Shown piece after piece: positions 32,243 to 43,673 of a stretch of DNA of 64,000 nucleotides. Under the pieces are notes generated by a model. The model worked only from the letters and a program-made list of their open reading frames with translations. It was not told the origin of the DNA and ran no database searches. Both the position numbers and the translations under genes were made by a program. Location: NCBI RefSeq assembly GCF_964275005.1, contig NC_092688.1, positions 23,427,440-23,491,439 of the forward strand, given 5' to 3'. Within the stretch, counting starts at the first letter, position 1. Every line of letters begins with the position of its first letter. This stretch comes from Diadema setosum (lineage: Eukaryota > Echinodermata > Echinoidea > Diadematoida > Diadematidae).

Positions 32243-32849
32243 TATTCAAAGGAGAACACGACGGAAGAAATGGAGGCCATTGAACACAGACGCGCGTCGT
32301 ACTGTGGGTGAGTGCAAGTGAATGAGTGGAAGGTTGCCTATTGTGTGTGTGCATCTCGCGTGCGAGAGGGAAAGATACAAAATGTTTAGCTTTACTGGAT
32401 TCGGACAGTTATGGCAGACTATCTTTGTGAAGTGCAGGAAATATTACAAGTCTCTGATAAATATCTTTATATGATAATTTAGGACAAAACTTATTATTTT
32501 GTTCAGTAGAAGTTTGTAGAAATTTGTAAATTGGAATAATACGAAGAAATAGTTCAGAATTAATGAATACTAAAAGTCGTCGAATATGACTGTAATTGTT
32601 CGAGAAATATATACATCAAAAATTCGCAAGAAACAAAATCTGGCATAAGATACTGTAGCGATTCTCAAAACTAAATTCACGATAGTATGAATGCGAGGAA
32701 TATCAGAAAAAATATAGATATCATTTACAGTCTCACTAATTCTTAATTTCCGATACCCCAACAGATAGTTGTTGGAACAGGTTTGTGACTTGTTATTATG
32801 TAAATAAACATCTTGGAACCGTAAACATTTAAAAATTTCAAGCTTCTCT

Positions 32850-34145
32850 TGAAAATTGAAAATGACTCATGCATCTTGGACGATCGGGTGCAACAAAATT
32901 TTAGTGATGCATGTTGCCTATGCTGCATGCATGATAAGAAGCAATCAGTAAGGTGCATGCATCTAGTATCATGCGTTTGAACAAAGACATAAAATTATCA
33001 ATTGGAACAAAAACCAAAAGGCTACGGATATGGCGTTTTTACCCCTTTCCGCACACAATAAAAAAAAAAAAAAAACCAACTGAATTTGAATAATTCAGTA
33101 CACTATAATAGTATCACTGGTGTTTTAACTACATAATATACATAAATCAGGTAGAATAAGTAGATCGATAAATTGATCGATTGTAAGTAGATCGATCGAT
33201 CATGAAAATTGAAAATGAATCGTGCGTCTTGCACGATCGAGTGCAACAAAACTTTGATGATGGATGTTGCCTATGTTGCATGCATAATAATGAAGCACAC
33301 AGTAAAATGCATGTATCTAGTATCATGCGTTTGAACAAAGACATAAAATTATCAATTGAAACAAAAACCAAAAGGCTACGGATATGGCGTTTTTGCCCCT
33401 TTTCGCACACAATAAGAAAAACAACAACTGAATTTGAATAATTCAGTACACTATGATAGTATCACTGGTGTTTTAACTGCAGTAACTTCATAAATCAAGT
33501 GGATTAAGTAGATCGATAAATTGATCGATTATAAGTAGATCGATCGATCATGAAAATTGAAAATGAATCGTGCGTCTTGCACGATCGGGCGCAACAAAAC
33601 TTTAATGATGGATGTTGCCTATGTTGCATGTACAATAATGAAGCAAACAGTAAGGTGCATGTATCTAGTATCATGCGTTTGAACAAAGACATAAAATTAT
33701 CAGTTGGAACAAAAACCAAAAGGCTACGGATATGGCGTTTTTGTCCCTTTTCGTACACAAAAAGAAAAACAACAACTGAATTTGAATAATTCAGTACACT
33801 ATGATAGTATCACTGGTGTTTTAACTTCATAAATCAAGTGGAATAAGTAGATCGATCAATAAGTTGGTCGATTATAAGTAGATCGATCGACCATGAAAAT
33901 TGAAAATGAATCGTGCGTCTTGCACGATCGGGTGCAACAAAACTTTAATGATGGATGTTGCCTATGTTGCATGCACAATAATGAAGCAAACAGTAAGGTG
34001 CATGTATCTAGTATCATGCGTTTTTACCCCTTTTCGCACATACAATAAAAAACAACAACTGAATTTGAATAATTCAATACACTATGATAGTATCACTGGT
34101 GTTTTGACTACATAAATCAATTGGAATAAGAGATCGATCGATAGT
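32850..34145. repeat. Tandem array, four copies of a ~350-bp unit
   Basis: Units begin near TGAAAATTGAAAATGA at about 32850, 33203, 33551 and 33893. They share CTTGCACGATCG, GGATGTTGCCTATG, GGCTACGGATATGGCG and GTATCACTGGTGTTTT, and end in GATCGATCGAT words. Copies 2 and 3 are the closest. Copy 4 lacks about 65 bp between two GCGTTT words. Both strands show 79- to 87-codon open frames in some copies, but these do not look like protein. Confidence 0.92.
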
Positions 34146-35004
34146 AATTTGATTAGAATGGGAGAATACACTGATGTGACCCGTCGGCACAATACCCCGA
34201 TAAAGTCGCATACCCCAAATGTATAAGGAAAATTGCAAAATATTGTAATTGAGATGGAGAATAATTATGAGGGTGAAATGTCCTTCGATATCAAAAGTTC
34301 AACGTCCATTACTTGCTGCAAGAGTTAGAAATGTTTTTTTACTAAAAGTATTTAGTTCTATCCCTTTTCGTAATTATGTTGTACTATAAGCGACTCCATC
34401 AGGGCACCGCGACAACGGGTCACATGATAAGCTTGCTGCGATAAGACTAACCCCTGTCTATAGTTAGGGGCAGAGTATGTTGGCCGCGGGAAGCATTAGA
34501 CCTGCAAGCTAAAAATATTCAAATTTTATGCATATTTGTTAAACAAGAGCAAGCCAGAGAATCAGTGAGCAAGCAGGTATGTTCCATTGTAACATGTGTA
34601 AATTTACTTGAGATCTAAATGGTTGCCTTGCATAACAGATAATGAATTTCCGAAAGCAACATAAGCATGAAAACGTGTGAATCTATATGGTGCCCTCGTT
34701 ATCGCAGTAACTGTTACATAACCACTGTCAAGCAAACGCCAAGAGGGCTGAATGAGCCAAGTTCGTTGACTTATTTAAATCGTGATTGCTACTCAAAACA
34801 GGATATACTACTACATATTTTGGAAGGTGTGAAACGAATCTTAATGGTTGTAGAAAAAGAACAAGTATCTATGCAATCTCAAGTGGTATGCATTGAATCG
34901 GTCTGCATTTTATGCCTCACGCATACTAAGCCAGTAATACACTGTAATGAGATACTGTCACATAGTAGAATTAGTTAATATAATGTATAACCGACAATGA
35001 GTGC
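34146..35004. other. Intergenic stretch, nothing recognised
   Basis: A 103-codon plus-strand ORF at 34667-34978 has no recognisable domain, signal peptide or repeat. I cannot support it as a gene. Confidence 0.4.
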
Positions 35005-35027
35005 CTATTTTGTTTCAGACATGAGAT

Positions 35028-35227
35028 ATAACTTTTCAATGCATTTGGCATTTTCTGAGAAATAGAAATTATTACTGTGTGAAGAAATAATCACATAGCT
35101 TCTCTGAAACAAGTGGTACATTACTTTATAACTTTTCAATATGCATTTGGCATTTTCTGAGAAATAGAAATTATTACTGTGTGAAGAAATAATCACATAG
35201 CTTCTCTGAAACAAGTGGTACATTACT
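35028..35227. repeat. Direct tandem duplication of a 100-bp unit next to LINE ORF1
   Basis: A unit from ATAACTTTTCAAT at 35028 repeats at 35128 almost without change. Each copy ends in AAACAAGTGGTACATTACT. The second copy runs up to the stop codon of the ORF1 at 35223, so the duplicated part is its 3' flank. Confidence 0.92.
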
Positions 35228-36197
35228 CAAATTTATATGGGATGCCGTCATGTTTGCGCCACTTCCCACTGAAAAATCTCAGTTTTGTACCTGTTGCGTA
35301 CAAATTTTGGACCTCTTTTACCCATTTCCTTTTTTCTTGTAGGTCGGTGGGGGTTAAGTCATCAACGATAAAGTAACGATCGTTTTTTAGGGTATCACGC
35401 GCTCGGCGCATCACATCTACTTTATCACGATAGGAAAGTAATTTGATGAGGATATGACGTGGTTTACCTTCATATCGCCTACCATCGCGATGTGCGCGTT
35501 CGACTTTACTATTGATGTTGAACTTCTTCTGGAGGATGTCCTCAGCAATCTTAATGCAGTCCTCGCGCTCTCCTTCTTGAGCTTCGGGGATACCAATAAC
35601 TCGAACGTTATTCCTCCTTGAAAATCGCTCATTCTTGTTTGCAGCCATTGCGTGTATCTCAAGCTTCGACTTGAGCTGCGTTATTTCGTTCTCCATGTCG
35701 TGGACCTTCTTGTCGAGATACTCTTGATTTTTTTGCAGGTCGTCGATACGTTTGCGTTCGAATTCAAGCGAGGCGCCTAAATTCGTTTCCAGCTCGGTCA
35801 GCTTACTGATGAAGTTGTCGACTGCCTTGCGAATCGTAGCTTCAAATCGCTCCGTCGCTGCTCTGAAGAAATTTTCCAGATTAGCCGGCAATGGTGTAGT
35901 ATCGTCTCCGTGCGCTTGTTGCTGTCCGGGAGTCGGTACAGGTTGGTTCGATGGTGAAGCAGCCATGTTTGATGTATTGGGAGCCCCGAGTTCATTGTCT
36001 GAGCTATCGGAAGCAATGGATTCCGGGACCGCTGACAAGACACGGTTGGTAGAGCATGCTGCGTTCGAAATTGGCGGGCTGCCGTGACGTGGAACTGCTG
36101 GGTTGGGTGTGCCAAGATTGCCGTGGGTAGAAGCACCAGCTCTGGTTGTCCTGGGTGGATTTTTTCGAGTAGTTGATTTGACTGGTTGAGGATTCAT
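35223..36197 (-). CDS. LINE ORF1 protein, intact
   Basis: 324 residues. A basic, Pro/Ser-rich N-terminus (MNPQPVKSTTRKNPPRTTR), then a coiled coil (about residues 135-190, RIDDLQKNQEYLDKKVHDM), then FSRRNNVRVIGIPEA, KPRHILIKLLSYRDK and DLTPTDLQEKRKW, the usual order of L1-like ORF1 RNA-binding proteins. It could be the ORF1 of LINE 2, with about 3 kb of repeats between, or a separate truncated element. No stop or frameshift is present. Confidence 0.85.
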   Translation of the reverse strand: MNPQPVKSTTRKNPPRTTRAGASTHGNLGTPNPAVPRHGSPPISNAACSTNRVLSAVPESIASDSSDNELGAPNTSNMAASPSNQPVPTPGQQQAHGDDTTPLPANLENFFRAATERFEATIRKAVDNFISKLTELETNLGASLEFERKRIDDLQKNQEYLDKKVHDMENEITQLKSKLEIHAMAANKNERFSRRNNVRVIGIPEAQEGEREDCIKIAEDILQKKFNINSKVERAHRDGRRYEGKPRHILIKLLSYRDKVDVMRRARDTLKNDRYFIVDDLTPTDLQEKRKWVKEVQNLYATGTKLRFFSGKWRKHDGIPYKFE

Positions 36198-38340
36198 GCT
36201 GGTTCAAATATAGCTTGAAAGTAATCACAATAAATTACTGACCTCAACAATGTTGTTTGCAGCAGTCTAGGTTCAAATGAATGTCCTAAATTCCAAAATA
36301 TTTCCAAGATTTGAGAGACCTGCAGTTGGATGCGTCTTCACTCTAAGGGCGCCATCACTCTTATCTTATATCATCGCGTGCGGGTTGTGCATAATGTGTT
36401 CAAGCATCTGCTTATATGAATGTGGATTGATGTTATGTATCTTTATAAATACTGCCTCTGGACAATCATAAATACCTCGTAACAATATTATTATGTATAA
36501 CAATAAGGCTGTGGCTACTTTCTCTTCACACGTGTGCGATATAAAAAATGTCATTAGGGAGTACGCCATTATCCACTCGTCTATTTAAAGCTTAAAGAAC
36601 ATAATGCTATAATTCTTATTACTGCTATATTGGTCTCCAAACAGTATCCAGCCGCTGTCCGCGCTAACGTTATTAATCACAGACTTAGCAGTCACACAAC
36701 GTCACAACCTCCTTTCTTTAGGCAATAATACAATCTGCTTGTGCATTCAAAATTGCTTTTTGTTTTCCTTTAACCCCTTTTCCTTTAAAAAAGACATCAC
36801 ATTTTAGTATTACTGCGATCGAAATAATTACATACATGCTCAGAAAGTTGCTGTATTACTATATCAATTCTTTTGTATCGAAAGATAATCGCAAGCTGCT
36901 CGGGGTTGCACATTGTGTGTCTCTTTATAGCTGGCCAACGCAAAGTATAGTAAAGTGTATAATGAGTGCACTATCAAAACATCTTCAAGTTGAAATTTAA
37001 GAATAAGGTAAAAACAGATGGACAATAATATTTTGTATATGTATCATTGAATAATGTAATATCTACAATAATCACATTAATTTTCACATCATTTAAACGT
37101 TTCATAATTTACATTCATACATGCATGATAGTGAATAATAGTGAATAATGTAATATCTACAATAATCACATTAATTTTCACATCATTCAAACGTTTCATA
37201 ATTTACATTCATACATGCATGATAGTGATAACACAAAAAGCGTATTGGACGCTGTGGCGCTCGATAAGATGATCAGTAACGACTATGCTCCTCTGTTCCA
37301 CTGCCACACTGATTAACTGAACATTACACCACTTGGTCGCATGTGTGTACACAGAGTCTGCAAATCGCTTATAAGAAGATCGGAAAACATTCCAGCATGA
37401 TTTGAGAATGTTCAGGTCAGGAACTGTTCTGGTATTCTATGATGTCTGCAATGAATGAGATTGGATCATGATTCCCAATATCCTCTATCCTAAAGCCTTT
37501 CCATTTTTCACCTTGCTGAAGTCATATTTACATGTAAGAAAACACAGCTTGAAATATCAGTCTAAAACCTCCCCTACAAAGACTACGCTACAGTTCTGAA
37601 GAGAATTGGCCCCATGCTGTTGAAAGAATGCTGTTAATTCTCTTTATTGGGTGAAAGTATGTTGATACGGCAATAAACGCGTGATCGTCTTCCTTATTTT
37701 ACCTGAACCACAAAATCCGACAGAGTTGCCAAATATGATTTTAATAGGTAAGTAAGATTTAAAAATAGAGGATTATCAGCTTTGGAGAGAGTAAACTCAC
37801 CAAAATTGGATAGGACTCTCAATTAAACTGAAATAAGATTCAATGGTAGCACAGTCTCTTAGAATTGTACTCTTTAAACAAAAATAATGCTCCACTGGAA
37901 CGTATCTAAATTTTGCAGACACAAAACGGAATTGGTAGAGACCACAACGAAGAAATCTTCAGACAACACGAAAACTTATTGTCCAAAGACGCACTTTGTC
38001 CATGATAATTTCAGATTAGCAATGCCCATCTTACTTTTCCTTACCCTGAAAGTTTTCACGTATTCATGTGCCTAACTGGAACACAAAGAACATGCTCCCC
38101 CTCCCCCGACAAAAAAAAAAAAGAAGAAGAAAAAGATCAGATTGAAGAATCGTGCTTCTATAAATGGGGCAAAAACACTACATCCATTGTGAATTGCTCT
38201 CTCGCTCGTCATTATAAAAAAAAGAAAAATGGAAATTATCATGATTAACCAAATTGACGCCCACCAGGAGACACGTTAGTTGGTCTTTTGACTGTGTTAT
38301 TAACATAAACAGCTGATTACCAAACTATTCAAAGAGCCAC
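36198..38340. other. Intergenic, with one tandem duplication
   Basis: No supported gene. A ~93-bp unit (GAATAATGTAATATCTAC, CATACATGCATGATAGTG) repeats at 37049 and 37142, ending at 37227. An AATAAA on the minus strand at 37648-37643 could serve gene B, but it is 700 bp beyond the stop. Confidence 0.5.
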
Positions 38341-39502
38341 TTATGTGTTCGTAACGTTCATATACAGCTCCTCTTGTGACTTTGTTTTATTGTCAATGTG
38401 ACCTTCTTTTGTTTTGTCCACCTTAGCATACAGTTCTTCGCACGTTACTGGTTTTGCTTCCGAATATGACCCAACTGTTTTGTTCACCGTTGAATAAAGT
38501 TCCTCGCACGTTGCTGGCCTTGCTGCGGAATATTCCCCAAATGCTTTGTTCACCGTTGCATACAGTTCTTCACAAGTTCCGGTAGTTGGATCATGAGTAA
38601 CTGGATTCTGGGGATGATAGCAGTCGTTCCGGATGTCATCTCTATTTAAAGGATGACTATCATGGGTGGAAGCTTTGTCAGGATTCAGCAAGCAGTATTC
38701 CCCGGAGTCAAAAGCATCGGTGAACTGTGGTTTGTTGAACGTTTCGATACTACTTGCTTCGTCAGGATGTAGTTGATAATAGAAGACATCTTCACAATTC
38801 ACGGTTGGTATGGGACCCTCATCATCGTTTCTATCGGAGTGAACTTCACTCTGAGAAGATGGACCAGAAGCTGAGACATCTGTTAGGGGACACTGCGGTC
38901 CCTTATCCAGGAGGGAACGACTGAAATGATAGTACTCACGGTCTCTATTCCTAGAAATATTCTGGGCAGACCGTTTGCCAAAATTCAACGAGTTATAACA
39001 CCTCTCATCAAATAAGTGGGCTACATCGAGGGATCTAGGGCTCCTTTTTGTCAACCAGTCTTTTCTACAAAGGTCTACATCCTGGTATTCACAGTCCTCA
39101 TAGCAGCTCGCCGTTTTATCCAACGATGTTTCCTGTACTCCATGGTTCTCATAAACACACGGGATACTTACTGAGGTGCGTACAGAGCAAGTGACGTGGC
39201 TTTGTAATGGAGCTGCACAAAGGGAGAATTGTTCTAAGTTTGGTGCCTGTGAAGGTCCCTTGCCTACCTCCGCAGCATCCTGGTAGATGTGATACGGGTT
39301 CTCTTGATGAGTCGTGACGTCACTGAAAACATTATGATGGTGGTCCTGGAAGGGATGACCCTCTGTTCTAGCGTCAGGACTGGTATTACTCAATACAACA
39401 TGATCCGTCGAGCTCAAATTTTCGTTTGACCTGTCTAAAGGATGCATCTGCAGTTGTCTGTTGTTTGATTGACTTGAAGTTTGTGAGGATTTACGTCTCT
39501 TT
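38341..39502 (-). CDS. Gene B exon 11: cytoplasmic tail with EELYxxV repeats
   Basis: It starts after ATTGCAG in phase 2 (KRRKSSQTSSQ) and ends in TAA. Many tyrosines sit in acidic settings (EDCEYQDVD, VYENHG, YYQLHPDEAS, EYCLLNPDKAS). The last 78 residues (38577-38344) are 22-residue repeats: CEELYATVNK, CEELYSTVNK, CEELYAKVDK and a short QEELYMNVTNT. YMNV and YENH fit the pY-x-N pattern of Grb2-type SH2 ligands; the Y-x-x-V sites resemble immune receptor docking sites but lack a hydrophobic residue two before the tyrosine. The tail has no visible similarity to that of gene A. Confidence 0.9.
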
Positions 39503-41123
39503 CTGCAATGACAATGAAGACACATGTTTTTAAACAAAACGTATGATACGAAATAGAGCACACACACAAAAAACAAACAAACAATGACAACACAACATTT
39601 TTAAGATGATTTGAGTGAAATATGACTATATCTTACCAGATACGATAAACATTTTGTGGAACATATCTTGTTTTAGCGAGTTTTGATTAGGAATAGCATG
39701 TGCAGTGAAATATCATATTAGAATATCGAAATCCAATATTTATCTATCAATAGAATATCCAAGGCTAAATGCATAATTATTTTCTACTTAAATTTGCTGT
39801 CTTTATTCAAAGTTTTAAGGATAATTATATTACATGAATTGAAATATATACAATGAGAGTCCAAAAGCGCATACATCAAACAACCACAATTAACATATAG
39901 GGGAAAGAAAAACAAGTGTGTGCAGGTAGCAATGATACCTTCCACTGCAATCCACACCTCCAACAAACACACACTGACACACAAACACACACTTATGTGA
40001 ATTGGTATCTACATGCATACGTATTGTCTGTTGTTACTCAAAGTCTCAATACATTAATGATTGCGCAAATATCAAACAATACCAGTTAACAAATTAGGGA
40101 ACGAAGCAAATTGTGTGCTGTAATATAGTTAACCTTCGCGCAGTTTGATCCCAAAACAACCACTTCCAAAACAAACACGATAATGAATTAAGCAAACACT
40201 CACCTATTCTTGTAATGCTTGCACAGTGGCGCGGAGAAAATGACAAGTAGTATTAGCACAACACACAGAAAAGCTACCAGTGTAAATATGACATCTCTTT
40301 TACGAACTCCAGAATCTGAAATGAAATTCAAGAAATTCAAATCTTTGTCACGTCACCCGTAGAGAAAAAGTAAACTGAATTGAAAAAGCAAGATTGGGAA
40401 GCTTTGTTTGTAATTGTTTCATGATCATGATTGCACATTTTCGTATTATCATGAAAGTTATAATGAAGTGACATCCCACAACTTCAATGTATTGAATAAA
40501 AAGAAATAAACCACACATCTCCTGATACCAAGGGACATCTGGACCAGGTATACAGCTTTGTCCCCCCCCCCCCCCCAAAAAAAAAATACAATGTATTTCA
40601 TTTTTAACTTCTTTTACTACAAGTCAACATAGGTAATGGAAGAGAGGAAAAAAAAGATAGACTGGAGTGCCCACTTTACTTGAAATCAACCGAAATGTAG
40701 ATTACTTTGGTGTGCTTTTGAAAGCAGAAAGCTCTTTTGTTTTAGCTGGTTTAGCGTAGATGGTTAGTCAAAAAGTCTCCTTTGGTATTTAGACTAAGAA
40801 AGGACAACATGCAATGAATGTTAATTTTCTTCCGTTAAAAAAAGAAGAAGATATGTATAATTTCCGACTTGAAATTTACCAAGGAAACAGTAATATATAA
40901 AGTATATTGCTCTGTAGTTTATCAAATTTCCGTCCTTCTTTCGACCTGCCACTTCTTCAGGAGTCTTGTAGAGACTCCTGAAGAAGGCGTAGGACGCCGA
41001 AAATTTATGTCAAATATTGGCCAAAAATGCATTACCAGTTTGTTTCTTCATTTCTTCGTGGACGCCAATACGTGAAATCTCAACATATTTGAATACATGT
41101 GTTATATACATACACACACACAC

Positions 41124-41174
<51 letters not shown>

Positions 41175-43642
41175 GTGTGTGTGTGTGTGTGTGTGTGTGA
41201 TATGAATGTGAATAAAAATACAAAATGAATATGCATGTATGTTGAATAACATCAAATTGTAGGGATATGCAGCTTACTTCCAGTTGTTTCGTTTGTACTT
41301 CGTATCATCGTATCTTCAGTTGGCGTTCTATCTCCTATTCAATATGAAAAGAACAAAAGCAGCAAAATGAGCAGTAAAGTTGATCAAAATGATTTCCTCT
41401 CCGTAATTTAATGAATGTCGCCTTGTGCGATGGACTGACGGAATGAAATTGGTGTCAAATTTATTTGCATGTGATCAAGAGATGATTACAGAGAGTTATA
41501 TTTGTTAATCCGACCATAGAATAAAGTTCATTATTCCAAAGTTTCGTTATTTCAAAATACACAGATGTCCTATCTAACAGATATTCAGTAGTCCAAAACT
41601 AAAATTAGGTTTGTTGCTTTTTCGGAATTACGACCTTATTTCATCAATTTTTCAGATTAAAGAATCTTCGGAAATAGCGAACCTTATATCATTTTCAGAA
41701 AGTAAGGAACAGCAACCAAATATACAAGCATAAGATGACTAAGGTAGAGACTTTCAAGAGTTTTTCTTTGAATTTGTTTACTGGCGAATAATTTCCCAGT
41801 ACACGACTTTTTTTTTTCCCAAAGTGTATTTATTTCATTACCGTGGTCTGACTCCCCTTTGCTTAATTTACTTTTAATGATTTATACATGTTTTTTTTTT
41901 TTTTTTTTACCCCTACACATGCTGCTTTTTTACCCGAATTAACCCACTCCATACTGAATTTTGAAACCCCCGTCAGGTTCCCGTATGGAACGGGTTAAGA
42001 AGAGGTGGTTTGTGTACAGTTTAGTAAGATTGCAAATGATAATCTATTCAAACATTTGGTAACTGTGCTTACAGCAACCACTGTCTGAACAATAGAATGT
42101 AAGAGAAAAGAATAGGCAAATTATCATTTGCACTGAGCATGTTAAATTCATAAATACATGAAACTCACTTAGAGAAAACAGAGTGGTGGTCTCGTAAAAT
42201 GTCATTAGATCTGGGGTAGTCCGTCTCTTGCCTATTTTGAAAAAATGATAAATATTCGAACATTCGTGATATTATAGCAGATATGACCCTAGTCATATAT
42301 TTTCTTTATTTTCTTCTTTTAAGTCTAAAAACAAGCTTACCACGGTGTTTGTATTTCTCTTTTTTTTTTAAATTATGATAATGATTGCAAGACTGTACGT
42401 ATAATCAGGCCGAGAGGTGAGACACCTCCCTGGTATAATGCATGCATTTTTAACCTGTGTGGACCCCTCTGAAAACCAGCCTTTGCCTGACGACGGCGTT
42501 CTACCCCATGAGTGGAAAATAAAACATGAATTAAATTGAATTGTATTTTTCCTGTGAATTCATTTAATGCATAAATAACATGTATCAGTTAAAAACAGAA
42601 ATACAAAAAAGAGGCATGTACATCTCTTTGGACATTTATAGACAAGAAGTTACTTGGTCTTTAGTTTCTGAATGTTGTGCTTGAAAATCTGTAAGGTTCA
42701 AGGGCTCACAGTTGTCCTTTCCCTTTTACTGGTATGCAACGGAAAATTCGAATACTTTTGAAATGATAAATAAGATACATTTATACACAAAGGATTTTCC
42801 ATTTGTAATTCAAAAAAAAATAATCTTGTAATACTCACTGAAAGTGTTTACTGCACTTTGTGTTGTCCAAGTTGTGGTGTTATCAGGACGCCACTCAGTA
42901 TCTTTAAAGATACAAAGATGCAAAAAAAAAAAGAAGAAGAAGAAGAAGAAAAAAAAAAAAGAAAACCCGACGAAGGGTAAAACTAGAATTCGTGTAACGA
43001 GGCAATCTGGCAAAATATTTGTATATTGTACATAATGTGTTTATATATGAAGATTTTGATCGAGCTGCCTCCATTCTTGTCAATTTGAGATATTTGCGAT
43101 TATAGCTGTTAAAAAAACGAGGAAAATCATAAGGACAACATGGGATATGCTTAATCATTGCTTCAAGACTATTTCTTGCTATTCAGCAAGTAAGGTACCA
43201 GCTGAAAACAAAATATTTTGCTCTATGATGGACCAAATATGTTTAAAAATGGCACTAAACCTGATAGGTAGGGATGATTCAAAGATTTGGTCAATTGAGA
43301 TGATTGCATATTAGGTATCTACATTTGGTAGAATGGTTTAGGAGAGTAAAATGTTCCCTGAACACTCTCGACTGGAATGAACCATGAGGTAATGACTCAA
43401 CAGCAATTTTTTTTTTTTCAAGTAGTAATAGAATATTTTGGTACGCAAAAGACATAGTGGTAATATAGAATTCAGCTCTTACGGTGTTCAACTGCCATTG
43501 GTAAATTGTGACATCAGAGGCACAAACATACTGAACCGACGTAACAAAATTCGAAAAATACTATACTTTCCTGGTTTTCTTCTAGTTTTTGTTCTTTTTT
43601 TTTTAAATTTCTTACAATTGATATTATATATTGTATACCATA

Positions 43643-43673
<31 letters not shown>

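Larger units (their letters stand above)
28740..32250 (-). mobile_element. LINE 2: CR1/L2/Jockey-group LINE, ORF2 part
   Basis: Minus-strand element with endonuclease and reverse transcriptase like LINE 1 but clearly a different family. ORF2 is broken by an A-run length change near 30580 and by a 191-bp MITE at 30285-30475. The 3' UTR extends below 29049; the left limit near 28740 is an estimate. The stretch upstream of 32250 may be its ORF1-ORF2 spacer. Confidence 0.8.

Noticed and set aside
33147-33789. Repeated 79- to 87-residue ORFs on both strands of the ~350-bp array
   Set aside because: Overlapping on both strands, lost in the other copies, and not like any protein; they follow the tandem repeat.
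34667-34978. 103-residue plus-strand ORF
   Set aside because: No domain, splice context or similarity to neighbours; length is within chance for this region.
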